Origin: Asterionellopsis glacialis
Lineage: Eukaryota > Bacillariophyta > Plagiogrammaphyceae > Rhaphoneidales > Asterionellopsidaceae
DNA length: 10,430 bases
Direction: 5' to 3'
Assembly: GCA_014885115.2 (NCBI GenBank)
Contig: WKLE02006684.1
Coordinates: 4,391-14,820 of the forward strand
Below the pieces are notes generated by a model. That model was not told the origin of the DNA, did no database searches, and saw only the letters and a program-made list of their open reading frames with translations. Below, piece by piece: positions 1 to 8,100 of the stretch. Within the stretch, counting starts at the first letter, position 1, and every line of letters begins with the position of its first letter. The position numbers and the translations under genes were made by a program.

Positions 1-189
1 CTAAAAAATCGAATATGGGAAGGATGAGGCCTACTCTTTCACATCTCACAATTGATAATACACCCTTACCCTTTGTCAACATCTGTCCAAAGATTTCGAA
101 ATTCCATTAAGAATTTCCGTTTAGTGGGTGTTATGTGGTAGTCGTAAAACTACTGTATTTGCTACTAGTATGAAAGAAAAGTGGGTTGG

Positions 190-226
190 ACCAAGAGAAT
201 AATAAATGATTTGTTATTCTCTTGGT
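190..226. repeat. Perfect 13-bp inverted repeat (hairpin)
   Basis: Arms ACCAAGAGAATAA (190-202) and TTATTCTCTTGGT (214-226) are exact reverse complements around an 11-base spacer. Inside the spacer a G-T wobble and three more A-T pairs extend the stem to about 17 pairs with a TGA loop. The 8-mer GGTTGGAC is also directly repeated at 184-191 and 224-231. Function is unknown. It may be a transposon-end relic, or a folded RNA if transcribed. Confidence 0.75.
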
Positions 227-432
227 TGGACTAGAGAGGAGAGTTGGTCCTACAGTCCACCCCCCGGGAATAAGGAACAACGTTTCTGAAACCACAAGCT
301 TATTTACCATTTTGACCGAAAATAAGAATTCCAAGCTTGTTACTTTTTGCCTTCGTTTTTTATTTCACGTTTTATGTAATCAGACCCCGATCTCATGACC
401 CATAAATATTTTTTTCCTTTGAACACTAATAA

Positions 433-678
433 GATATTGAAACCATTATTTGGCGTCCAAAACATAATAATTATGACGAACCGAAGAACTATGTAAATGG
501 AACTACTACGTCAGAACCGACAGAGACAAAAGGGTCAGTACAGAAAGAAATCACAGGCGACAAAAAGAATTCGAAGATGGTAACAACAGGAACAAGATCA
601 ACATCGAATGTTGATAATGCGCAAGAAGAAAATTTGGACAAAGAATATCGCAAATCATCAGGAAACATGGTATTTTGA
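433..678 (+). other. Orphan open reading frame, possible exon or gene remnant
   Basis: An uninterrupted frame of 81 codons runs from just after a TAA at 430-432 to a TGA at 676-678. Its first ATG is only at about 577, so as it stands it is not a normal gene. The translation is hydrophilic and rich in T, S, K, E, N and G, including stretches such as TTTSEPTETKGSVQKE and DNAQEENLDKEYRKSS, which reads more like a disordered protein tail than random AT-rich noise. No domain is recognisable. It could be the last exon of a gene entering from the left, a decayed gene, or chance. A pyrimidine-rich stretch lies before it (about 408-420), but I see no convincing splice acceptor. Confidence 0.2.
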
Positions 679-1041
679 AATAAATTTTTACCATGATACA
701 CTGCGAGCATCGAATGTTCACAATCGAAGGAAAAACATACCATATTTTCCCGGTGAGTTCATTTTCGACATTAATTCTAAAAACAAGAGACCTTTATGCC
801 CACTCGCGGCTTGGCTAATTCCTTTTGTTTATTTTAAATACTGAATCTTTTCTTGATTACCACGACAATCACAAGTACGTACTCGCATATAATGTTAGTT
901 CCCGGCTCGCTCTCATTTGCATCATATGCATAACATGTGAATACTTCAATTTCGAAGATGGCACATACACGTAAAAAATGTCATGTCTCATCTGTAACTT
1001 ACTGTAAGTGTGTGGATCCTGTGTCTGGACCAATTAGTTGC

Positions 1042-1047
1042 TTTATT
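1042..1047 (-). terminator. Candidate poly(A) signal of the Hsp20-like gene
   Basis: On the minus strand this reads AATAAA, beginning 14 bases past the TAA stop of the Hsp20-like gene. Position and sequence fit a cleavage/polyadenylation signal, but the hexamer is common in AT-rich DNA and the short distance makes it tentative. Confidence 0.3.
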
Positions 1048-1060
1048 CGACTATTTTATT

Positions 1061-1609
1061 TTATTTTGGAATGGTCAATCGGATAGCACCTTTATTCAAA
1101 TATTCTGTTACAAGATCTATAGTATTGAAATGCTCGCTGTCAAATATCAATTGTTTCTTATACTCTATAGCAGCTGCTGCTATTTCTGTACCATCCTTAC
1201 TGCGATCCGTCATTAGAAAGAGTGAACTTGACTTCTTTGATCTTCTTCCCTGCACTTGGATAATACGAGACTCCTTTTGGTTATTATTGTCATGTATAAT
1301 AGAAATATTGATATCTTTTGGAGAGACACCAGGAAGATGAAGTAAAACTTGATATACAGCATCGTTTTCAAAGATTTGATAGCTTGGTGGTTGTGTAAGA
1401 GTGCTGTCATCATTCTTGTTGTTGTTACTACTGTATCTTAATCTTGTTAGATCTGCCACCCTCGTCTTCTTGGTTCTCATTGTACGGAATTTCTCACGGT
1501 GACATATTCCCTCTACACAAAGTGCATTATAACTCAACAGCATAATAATTATCACAGATAGGGACAGAGTATGACACATATGTTTCCTCGTTGTATACGA
1601 AAAGTACAT
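1061..1609 (-). CDS. Small heat-shock protein (Hsp20/alpha-crystallin domain) with signal-like N-terminus
   Basis: This single-exon gene encodes 182 aa. Residues about 77-182 follow the alpha-crystallin domain plan. An early strand pair carries the LPGV turn (92-95) and the following DINISI strand, then comes a VQG segment (119-121), and a final KGAIRLTIPK (173-182) matches the family's G-x-L-x-[VI]-x-[VI]-P-K signature. Such proteins are ATP-independent holdases that bind unfolding proteins and assemble into oligomers. The chain stops right after the PK, so the usual C-terminal tail with its I-x-I oligomerisation motif is missing. Residues 11-34 (MCHTLSLSVIIIMLLSYNAL and on) form a hydrophobic signal-peptide-like stretch, suggesting entry to the ER or, in algae with complex plastids, further import. 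No Phe is evident at the likely cleavage site. The start at 1609 is the first ATG after an in-frame stop at 1634-1636; Met11 is an alternative. Domain call good, family member divergent, location uncertain. Confidence 0.72.
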   Translation of the reverse strand: MYFSYTTRKHMCHTLSLSVIIIMLLSYNALCVEGICHREKFRTMRTKKTRVADLTRLRYSSNNNKNDDSTLTQPPSYQIFENDAVYQVLLHLPGVSPKDINISIIHDNNNQKESRIIQVQGRRSKKSSSLFLMTDRSKDGTEIAAAAIEYKKQLIFDSEHFNTIDLVTEYLNKGAIRLTIPK

Positions 1610-1622
1610 GGTGCGTGTATTG

Positions 1623-1628
1623 CACGTG
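1623..1628. promoter_or_regulatory. CACGTG box next to the Hsp20-like start
   Basis: A CACGTG hexamer, the classic core for bHLH and bZIP factors, lies 14 bases upstream of the Hsp20-like ATG. It may sit in the 5' UTR rather than the promoter. I found no clear alternating GAA/TTC heat-shock element beside it. Confidence 0.2.
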
Positions 1629-1890
1629 TAGGGTCAGTTCTATTTCAGCTTACTTTTTTGAAACAAACACTTTTTTTGATATTCTTGGAGTAATACTGCA
1701 AGTCGTGATAACATCTTTCAGAATACGAGAGCCACCATCGTTTGTTTTGGTAAAGAACGCGTACAAGATCAAGATATGTGTTGTGGGACTAAACTAGTCA
1801 TATTTTTAAAAAAGTTCAGTATTTTCTTTGTTAGTTCTAGGCCTTGCCTCTTTAAGAGTACGAGTACCGGTAGCCCTCTACATTAGGACT

Positions 1891-1904
1891 TCTCTCTAGA
1901 GAGA
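1891..1904. repeat. 14-bp perfect palindrome TCTCTCTAGAGAGA
   Basis: The palindrome is centred on CTAG and flanked directly on both sides by AGGACT (1885-1890 and 1905-1910). The CTCTAGAGAG core recurs, split into separate arms, at 2889-2921, and a shorter CTCTAGAGAGG is at 4921-4931, so it may belong to a dispersed intergenic repeat. Confidence 0.6.
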
Positions 1905-1956
1905 GGACTAACTTAGTCCCAGAGAGGATAAAGACGACTCAAGACTGGCAGATAGA

Positions 1957-1978
1957 GGCATATCTCTTCGGAGATGCC
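1957..1978. repeat. Hairpin capped by a C-TTCG-G tetraloop
   Basis: ATCTC (1962-1966) pairs with GAGAT (1971-1975) across a TTCG loop closed by C-G, and GGC (1957-1959) pairs with GCC (1976-1978) around a two-base bulge. In RNA the cUUCGg loop is exceptionally stable. Nothing shows that this stretch is transcribed. Confidence 0.5.
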
Positions 1979-2319
1979 ACGCGGCGGGAAATGCTTGTCT
2001 TTATTGTTTTCTCTCCCAGTAGATTCCTGATAGAGGATTGCCCATCATGTCATCCAAGGGGGGAAAAATCTGGAATTTGAAAATAAGGTCCGACCACAGT
2101 CAGGGGTACCCAAGGGGATTTGTCCTCAGATGCGCATAGACTAGTCATAGCGAGAAACTGAAGACACCACCAAGAAAGGTGTAGAAGAACAACTGAAAAA
2201 CAGGAGGCCAAATCAAAGTCAAGTAAGCAACATCCAACGAAGATGGCAGTTGCCGTCGGCAGTACGAACCACACAAGGATATCAACCGCATTCAGACTGA
2301 AAAAGTGTTAAAAAACTGC

Positions 2320-2355
2320 ACACTGACAATTTATTAAACTAGGAAGTGTCAGTGT
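2320..2355. repeat. 9-bp perfect inverted repeat
   Basis: ACACTGACA (2320-2328) and TGTCAGTGT (2347-2355) are exact reverse complements around an 18-base AT-rich spacer. No function can be assigned. Confidence 0.5.
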
Positions 2356-2745
2356 TGAATATAAGGAACAATATGCAACGAAAGGAAAACAGGTTAGCCT
2401 TCATTCTCTCGATAATTTTTACTTTGGTACCATAAAGAATGGCTTCTGATGCAATCTGCCTTATCAACAGCTACTCAGAGGCTTACTTACTAAATCACCA
2501 TGGCTTAAACTACTAATCCTACCAACAACAGGGTTAAGCTAATCAAAAATATACAGTAATAATCAAGACAACCACAAAGTCCGGTGTCCATAATTTGGGC
2601 TTGAAAAATATTTTTGGCTTTGTTTTTGGTTTGAACTCGGTTTTCAGGATAAGTCGGAGCTACAAGTCTAAACCCTGAATTGTCAGACTCATTACAGTCA
2701 GTACTACAATCTTGCCGAAAGAACAGACACGACTAAAAATGGAGT

Positions 2746-2926
2746 GGTACTAACACAGTACCTGTACCAGTACTGGTAACTGGTACAGGTAGGACCTATT
2801 AATACGACTCATCTATTCCTACCTGGTACGTAGATTCAAAATGTTGTTAGTAGAGGTAGAGTCCTACCTGGTAAGGGTCTATAGAGGACTCTCTCTAGCT
2901 TCTCTACTACTCTAGAGAGAGAGAGA
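2746..2926. repeat. Cluster of nested inverted and direct repeats
   Basis: Several repeats overlap within 180 bases. GGTAC (2746-2750) pairs with GTACC (2758-2762). TACCTGTACCAGT (2759-2771) pairs with ACTGGTACAGGTA (2779-2791), a perfect 13-bp inverted repeat that overlaps the 12-bp palindrome ACCAGTACTGGT (2766-2777). CAGGTAGGAC (2786-2795) pairs with GTCCTACCTG (2861-2870). CCTACCTGGTA is directly repeated at 2818-2828 and 2863-2873. CTCTCTCTAG (2889-2898) pairs with CTAGAGAGAG (2912-2921). It may be a foldback or MITE-type relic, or a structured promoter-distal element. No transposase or clear target-site duplication is seen. Confidence 0.6.
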
Positions 2927-3084
2927 CTACCAATGACAACAAGAAAACTCAAGATCTCATATCATCATCGACTATCACATAATTAACTTTGTCAACTGTC
3001 ATAAAAATAATCTAGGTCCTAGTTTGCATTGTTGATTGTTCCTTTGGAAAGTCTCTCGTTTTAAGCAACGGTCTCGTCCAGGAA

Positions 3085-3192
3085 ATGCTAGATCAAGCGA
3101 ACGTAGGAAGAGTTGTTGAATGCCATGGAATTAGTTTCAATTCCACGAAGAGATGCAGCAAGGCCAAGAGGAAATCGAAATGCATACGATGA
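3085..3192 (+). promoter_or_regulatory. Upstream ORF overlapping the SPFH start codon
   Basis: An ATG 40 bases upstream of the main start opens a 35-codon frame, out of phase with the main gene, that ends at TGA 3190-3192 inside the first exon. If the transcript begins upstream of 3085, scanning ribosomes meet this ATG first and translation of the SPFH gene would fall. The main ATG has the stronger context (GCCATGG), which favours leaky scanning or a transcription start downstream of 3085. Confidence 0.3.
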
Positions 3193-4543
3193 GCCTTTTT
3201 TAGGGGAAGAAGCGTTATCATCTCAAGATGTGTTTGTGGACGAATTTGATTTGCATGGTGAATCTGGCTTCCCGGCGCAGCGTCGTGGCCGCCATCGTCG
3301 AAAAACTTTTCGGTTCCCACGGAAAAAATCAATGCGTTCAGACCAAATCATGATAGGAGTTTCCAAGTATAACCCGCCAAGACTTCCTGGTGACGATATG
3401 CCCATTGACGATGGACTTTTTGTGTATTCAGGATCCAATATGAACCAAAACATCTCATCAGTGGCAAAGCAGCAATTAAATGATCCATATTCAGGGGGGA
3501 AGCTGGGTGGATTCCAGCAACAACAGCATACATCCGTACAATTTTACAACAACAAAAACCCAGCAATTGATTTGGGTGGTGGCTTTCTATCAAGAGGTTT
3601 CTTATGCTGTCAGTGCGTTAGGACTCAAGAAGTTGCAATTACGGAAAACTTTGGTCGTTTTGAAGAAGTTTTGTATCAACCCGGTTTTTATTGTGTGGCA
3701 TGGCCTCTCGCTAATATTTCGGGGAGGTTGTCACTTCGTATCCAACAATTGGATGTCGTATGTGAAACTAAAACAAAAGACAATGGTAAGTATTCAACAT
3801 TTAAAAATCAATAGGAGACGCACTCTAACAAAAATACAAGACTAAATCGATGCCTAATTTGATTTTTTTTTGTGTGCCAATTTCTTGCATATTCAGTTTT
3901 TATTCACATCAAGGTATCAGTACAATATCGAGTCATTTCAGACAGAGTGTTTGAGGCTTACTATAGACTCACAGATCCAAAAGTCCAGATTCGAACTTGC
4001 GTGTATGACGTTATACGCTCTGCAGTTCCTCGTTTGACCTTGGATGAAACTTTTTCTTCGACATCGCATGTGGCAGAATCTGTTTTGAATCGTTTACAAC
4101 CCACGATGAGACTGTTTGGTTATGAAATCGTAGATTCGTTGGTAACTAATATCTCTCCGGATGCTGTAGTGAAGGCTTCTATGAATGAGGTGAATGCGTC
4201 GAAAAGAACGAAAGAAGCCATGCCCCACAAAGCAGAAGCACACAAAATAAGTACAATCAAGACAGCAGAAGCAGCGGCAGAAGGTTCATATCTATCAGGG
4301 GTCGGGACTGCTCGACAACGAAATGCGATCTCGAAAGGGATGAAAGAAACAATGTCCAACTGGATTCATGAAGAGAATATCAGTTCCAAGGAAGTATTCG
4401 ATGTACTGCTTATTACTCAATATCTTGATATGCTAGGAGCGGTTGGCTCAAGTCAACTAATGTTACGACACTCGCCTGGCGAGGTGTTTGATATTCGTGA
4501 CAATCTCGAGACTCAATCTGCAATACCAGACTTGCTCTCGTAA
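3125..4543 (+). CDS. SPFH/band-7 protein of the HIR (hypersensitive-induced reaction) type, two exons
   Basis: Joining exons 3125-3785 and 3897-4543 gives 435 aa. Residues about 157-420 follow the plant HIR/stomatin pattern throughout. After GFLCCQC (158-164) come [13 protein letters not shown], then [20 protein letters not shown] running across the splice junction. These are followed by a QYRV strand, the [15 protein letters not shown] segment, [22 protein letters not shown], an [22 protein letters not shown] coiled region (333-354), GVGTARQR and [15 protein letters not shown] proteins oligomerise into membrane-bound scaffolds that organise lipid microdomains; plant HIRs associate with immune receptors. 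Residues 1-155 are an extra hydrophilic leader with a strongly basic patch (53-71) and polyQ, absent from ordinary HIRs of roughly 290 aa. ATG 3125 is the first in-frame ATG after a TAG at 3104 and has a GCCATGG context. The family is certain; the cellular role is not. Confidence 0.93.
3786..3896 (+). other. Intron in the SPFH gene
   Basis: The 111-base intron starts GTAAGT and ends TTGCATATTCAG, with a T-rich stretch (3857-3872) before the acceptor and a CTAAC branch-like site at 3825-3829. It splits a valine codon after its first base. Removing it turns ...CETKTKDN into ...[21 protein letters not shown], restoring the conserved family sequence. Reading through would stop at 3812-3814. Confidence 0.95.
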
Positions 4544-5126
4544 AGGAGAAAGTTTTCCACATCCTCTTGCTGGGTATATCATTTTTTAAAAGGTACCGCA
4601 ATCCTCGTTGTGTAGATGAGTTCACTTTACAATTTAAAATTTACGACAAGCGGGCAGAACTTAATGCTGTTAGATGCTTAGACTACCAGAGAAATGATAA
4701 CGACTTCGCAATAAAAGTCTTTCTATAGACAACTCTTTTAAACTGTGAAATGAAATATTCAAAATCAAGTATGTTTTGTAAGTCGCGGACGTTACTTTGC
4801 GGAAATGCATCAAGATCTTCTAGCAAACAATGGAGACAAAAGAGGAACAAGATAAAAAATGGGGATGGGAGTCATCCAAGCATTCTTCTAGTCGAAACAC
4901 TTGTGAACTTTGACGACCCGCTCTAGAGAGGCATATTTTTCGTGTGGTAGAGATTGGAATGAAAAGCAAGAAATGTCAACACATTTTAGAGACAGCAACT
5001 GTTGATGGGGGCCAGACGACTCGTCTCCGTACACCAGTAACATCTGTCGTGCTCTTTCTCTCTCTCGACAATTGAGAATGTTAACAAAACTTGTATTTAA
5101 CTTTAAGTTATTACACTACAACGTTG
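4544..5126. other. Tail-to-tail spacer between convergent genes
   Basis: These 583 bases separate the stop codons of two converging genes and must hold both 3' UTRs. There is a CT-rich run (5052-5066) and a CTCTAGAGAGG motif (4921-4931) shared with the 1.6-2.9 kb spacer. No gene, RNA or strong hairpin is seen. Confidence 0.5.
4710..4715 (+). terminator. Candidate poly(A) signal of the SPFH gene
   Basis: AATAAA lies 167 bases past the SPFH stop codon. Its distance suits a 3' UTR, but the hexamer alone is weak evidence in AT-rich sequence. Confidence 0.3.
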
Positions 5127-8100
5127 TTAGTCGCTAAAAAACGTGACTCTTCTTCCTTTTCCATCTGACCGTGATCTAAATAGATTTGTAGAAGTTGAAG
5201 GTGAAGCAGGAGTAGTAGTAGAAAAAGTTTTAGCAGCATTTGCCGAGGGTGTTGCTCCTGGAGGTTCAGGAACAGCATTAAGCTGTCTGACCTTTTCAGC
5301 TCGTTCATATATGGAACCAAACTGACAGCAATGTACTACTGTAACTTGAACAACTTCTTCACCACGAATAATCCGGCCATTAGAACCTCCTCCAACTCGA
5401 AAACTCTGAAGAAACTTAGCACGTACAGTCCTGAGCATGATGATGAGAGTTAAAATAAATAAAAAATAATTTGAGAAAGAAGTGGTAACACAAACAGAGA
5501 AACCTGCTCACAAGATGTGACTTAGATTCTACACGAGCCATGCCAAACAAATTGAGGTATACTTACGCCCACGTATCTTCACTTTCATCACCCTGAGGAT
5601 CTACGGTACATATTTTGTATTCTGTACATGCTTGAATAACAACCTTGACTGTAGATCTACCCTTCGCGTTTTTGACAAGAGATTCTCCACGACGTGCAAA
5701 ATCTTCTTCGTTCAAGCCCAAACTTGCAGCTTGTTCTTTGAATGTATTGCTATTCCCATCACCTTTATTAGAATCAATCGCTTCTTCCCTCAGTCCAGGA
5801 CGTAATCGGAGCTTACTTAGTACTGATGGAGACGACGAAACTCTGCCCTTGTTCCTTTGGTTAATGACAGACTCCAGTGCATGTGCCCAAAGAAAGAACT
5901 TTTTCTGATCTTCAAAACGAAGTTGCCGATCTTTGGATCCATCCTTCATGATGAGACTTACTATGTAGCATTTTTGTTTTCCTTCGGTTCGCTTCGTTAC
6001 ATAGCTCTCTTCGGACACATGTATTGCAGCATTTTGGAGGAGAAGCTGACCACGCAAACCGTGAGGTCTTGGAGAAGCTTTTTCATAGTAGCTGAGACTC
6101 CCCTCCGACAAGACAAAGTATCTCTTCTTCCATGGTTTGTGAGGTGTACTGTTTGGTGGTCTACTGCGCGTCTTGAGCCAACCGCTACGATCGTGCATGC
6201 TGTACGTTACACTTCCTCGTCGAGGTGTTTTCTCGGCAGGTATATGCTCAACGGTAATGTTCAAGGGTTCAGCCTCTAAGGTGCTAGGGACCAGCACCAC
6301 AAGATCTGACCTACACAATCGATCGACACAATAATAGGAGTCACCGCCCGTCCTAGTCCGATTTCCTGCTAGCAAAATATCACGCGCATAGGACAGGGCT
6401 TGAGACTCACTGATACGATTGGCAGGATTAGATGTTTCTGCTGATTCTTTCGACCGATCATTAGTAATGATAGTTCGAGTTAAGGATCCAATGATTCGTT
6501 CTGGAGCATGACCACTGTCACCCTTGAAGATTTCACCATTGATCTTAACAGAATCACGAAGCAAATCTTTCCACAGCTGATTCACCCCGAGAAACGTTGA
6601 TTCTTCATGGAATGCCTTTTCAGCATTGTCAGCTGACGTCTGAGCTTGTTCCATAATCCATCTGACAGGGACATTTAAAGATTGAACACCTAAGCCAGAT
6701 ATAGCCCCAATATACAAATCCTTGGTTTCAGCATGCTCTATCGCATTCTGTACCATTTCATACAGTTCCAAGTCTCTCTTGTAGGGGGAACGTGCTGATA
6801 CACCTCGTTTCTTTTTTCCAGTATTATGATCAATGTGACTTTCACCCCGAATGACGGAACCGCCCACCATAGCATCATTGATTGCACTTAACCATGCCTG
6901 TCGTTCTTCTCTAGAGTTTGCCATCCATAATTTGCGAGGTCGACCTTCCACAGCTAATTCAAAAACAGCACCAGCAGCTGAATTTGCCCCTCCACGTTGT
7001 TGCAATTTAACAGCACGACATTTGCACAAATTGGCTTGTAGGGGAATGTTTTTCCGTAATAAGTCCCCATCATGAGTTGAATCTTTGGATACAGCATCTT
7101 CATAATACGAAAAAAGTCCCTTTCGAATTTCAACATATTTGATTTTCCATATACCTCTCATCAAATGAGATGCCTTTTTTAATGGTCCTGATTTAAGTGT
7201 ATTTGGATCATTCACATCAACTCCTATTCCAGAATATCTATCCTTTTGAGACAGGAGTTCCAATACAGCTTTTAACATGATGCGATGTTCGGAAGCAAAG
7301 TTGAATGCAGACATTTGCGTTTCTGGATTTTGTTCAAACGGTACTCGTGCATGAGCAGTAGGTCGTTGTTGCTGCTGTACTATAGCATTTGATTGTTCGT
7401 TAGGCTGCTGCAATTGTTGTCGATGTTGCTGTTGTTGTGTAACCTTATTGTAAGGTACTAGTGCTTCTCCTTCATTCCCATTTTTACTATTAGCCAATGA
7501 GGATGACGGCAATCCTTCATTTTCTTTTCTTCTAGTTGACTTTACATGGTTACCTTTCCCAGAAGAATTACGATCACTATTACGATTACTTTTTGTTCTC
7601 CTTGATAATTCTTTATGATTCTGATCAGTATGAGGAGCAATAGGTTGTTCTGCAGTTGAGGACGTCATACTTCTTTTCGATGGTTCTTTTCGTAATTCTG
7701 ACAAAATAGGAGATTTGTCTTCACGAATTGGAGATGCAGAATAATTTCCTATGCTACTTGTTCTCCCTTTATCTTTATCACCACCAATTTTGTCCTCGTC
7801 GTTACGACCTTTGTCATCATTTTCGATGGAATCTAATTGGTTTCGTAAAGTTGTAAAAGATATATCCTCTTCATATACAATATCTCCAGAAGCATTTAAT
7901 TCTTCATTATACTCATCTTGTTGTTGTTGTTGACGCTCAATCATATTTGGACTGTCACCACGAACCATACTATCACCATTATTATTATTATTATTTGTAG
8001 GTGTAGTAGAAGAATTAAGTTTATCTCCAAAAAGATCAGGGTATGGTACGATTGGCATATTTTTACCACCTCTACCACCACCATTATCTTGTTGTTTTTG

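Larger units (their letters stand above)
1..1060. other. AT-rich region without a convincing gene
   Basis: Apart from the hairpin at 190-226 and the orphan frame at 433-678, I find no supportable gene here. Short open frames on both strands lack domain-like composition. A 10-bp palindrome (AGTACGTACT, 874-883) and a 7-bp inverted repeat (CATGGTA 666-672 with TACCATG 689-695) are present without an assigned role. The right-hand end should contain the 3' UTR of the minus-strand Hsp20 gene. Confidence 0.5.
1610..3124. other. Divergent intergenic spacer rich in short palindromes
   Basis: This 1.5 kb lies between the starts of two divergently transcribed genes and should contain both promoters. 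No convincing gene is present. The open frame on the minus strand at 2050-2274 starts with GTG, and plus-strand frames are under 50 codons. It holds several inverted repeats (1891-1904, 1957-1978, 2320-2355, 2746-2926, 3012-3022), described separately where strong. The stretch 2360-2740 shows nothing I can interpret. Confidence 0.5.

Noticed and set aside
608..844. 78-codon plus-strand frame
   Set aside because: Composition looks random, no domain is visible, and it overlaps the orphan frame and other short frames equally well.
1010..1340. Plus-strand frames overlapping the Hsp20-like gene
   Set aside because: They are antisense to the alpha-crystallin domain, which has clear family signatures.
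1636..1740. Heat-shock element upstream of the Hsp20-like gene
   Set aside because: Isolated TTC and GAA triplets occur, but not in the required alternating five-base spacing.
2050..2274. 74-codon hydrophobic, Cys-containing minus-strand frame
   Set aside because: It starts at GTG, its first ATG is well inside the frame, and nothing resembles a known protein or a spliced gene.
3113..3124. Start of the SPFH gene at a TTG codon at 3113
   Set aside because: The gene is eukaryotic and spliced; ATG at 3125 in a GCCATGG context is the natural start.
3988..3996. tRNA B-box-like GATTCGAAC
   Set aside because: It falls inside the SPFH coding sequence (VQIRTCVYD) and no cloverleaf can be formed around it.
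5857..6279. 140-codon plus-strand frame
   Set aside because: It lies wholly antisense to PH domain 2 of a well-supported gene and shows no domain-like sequence.
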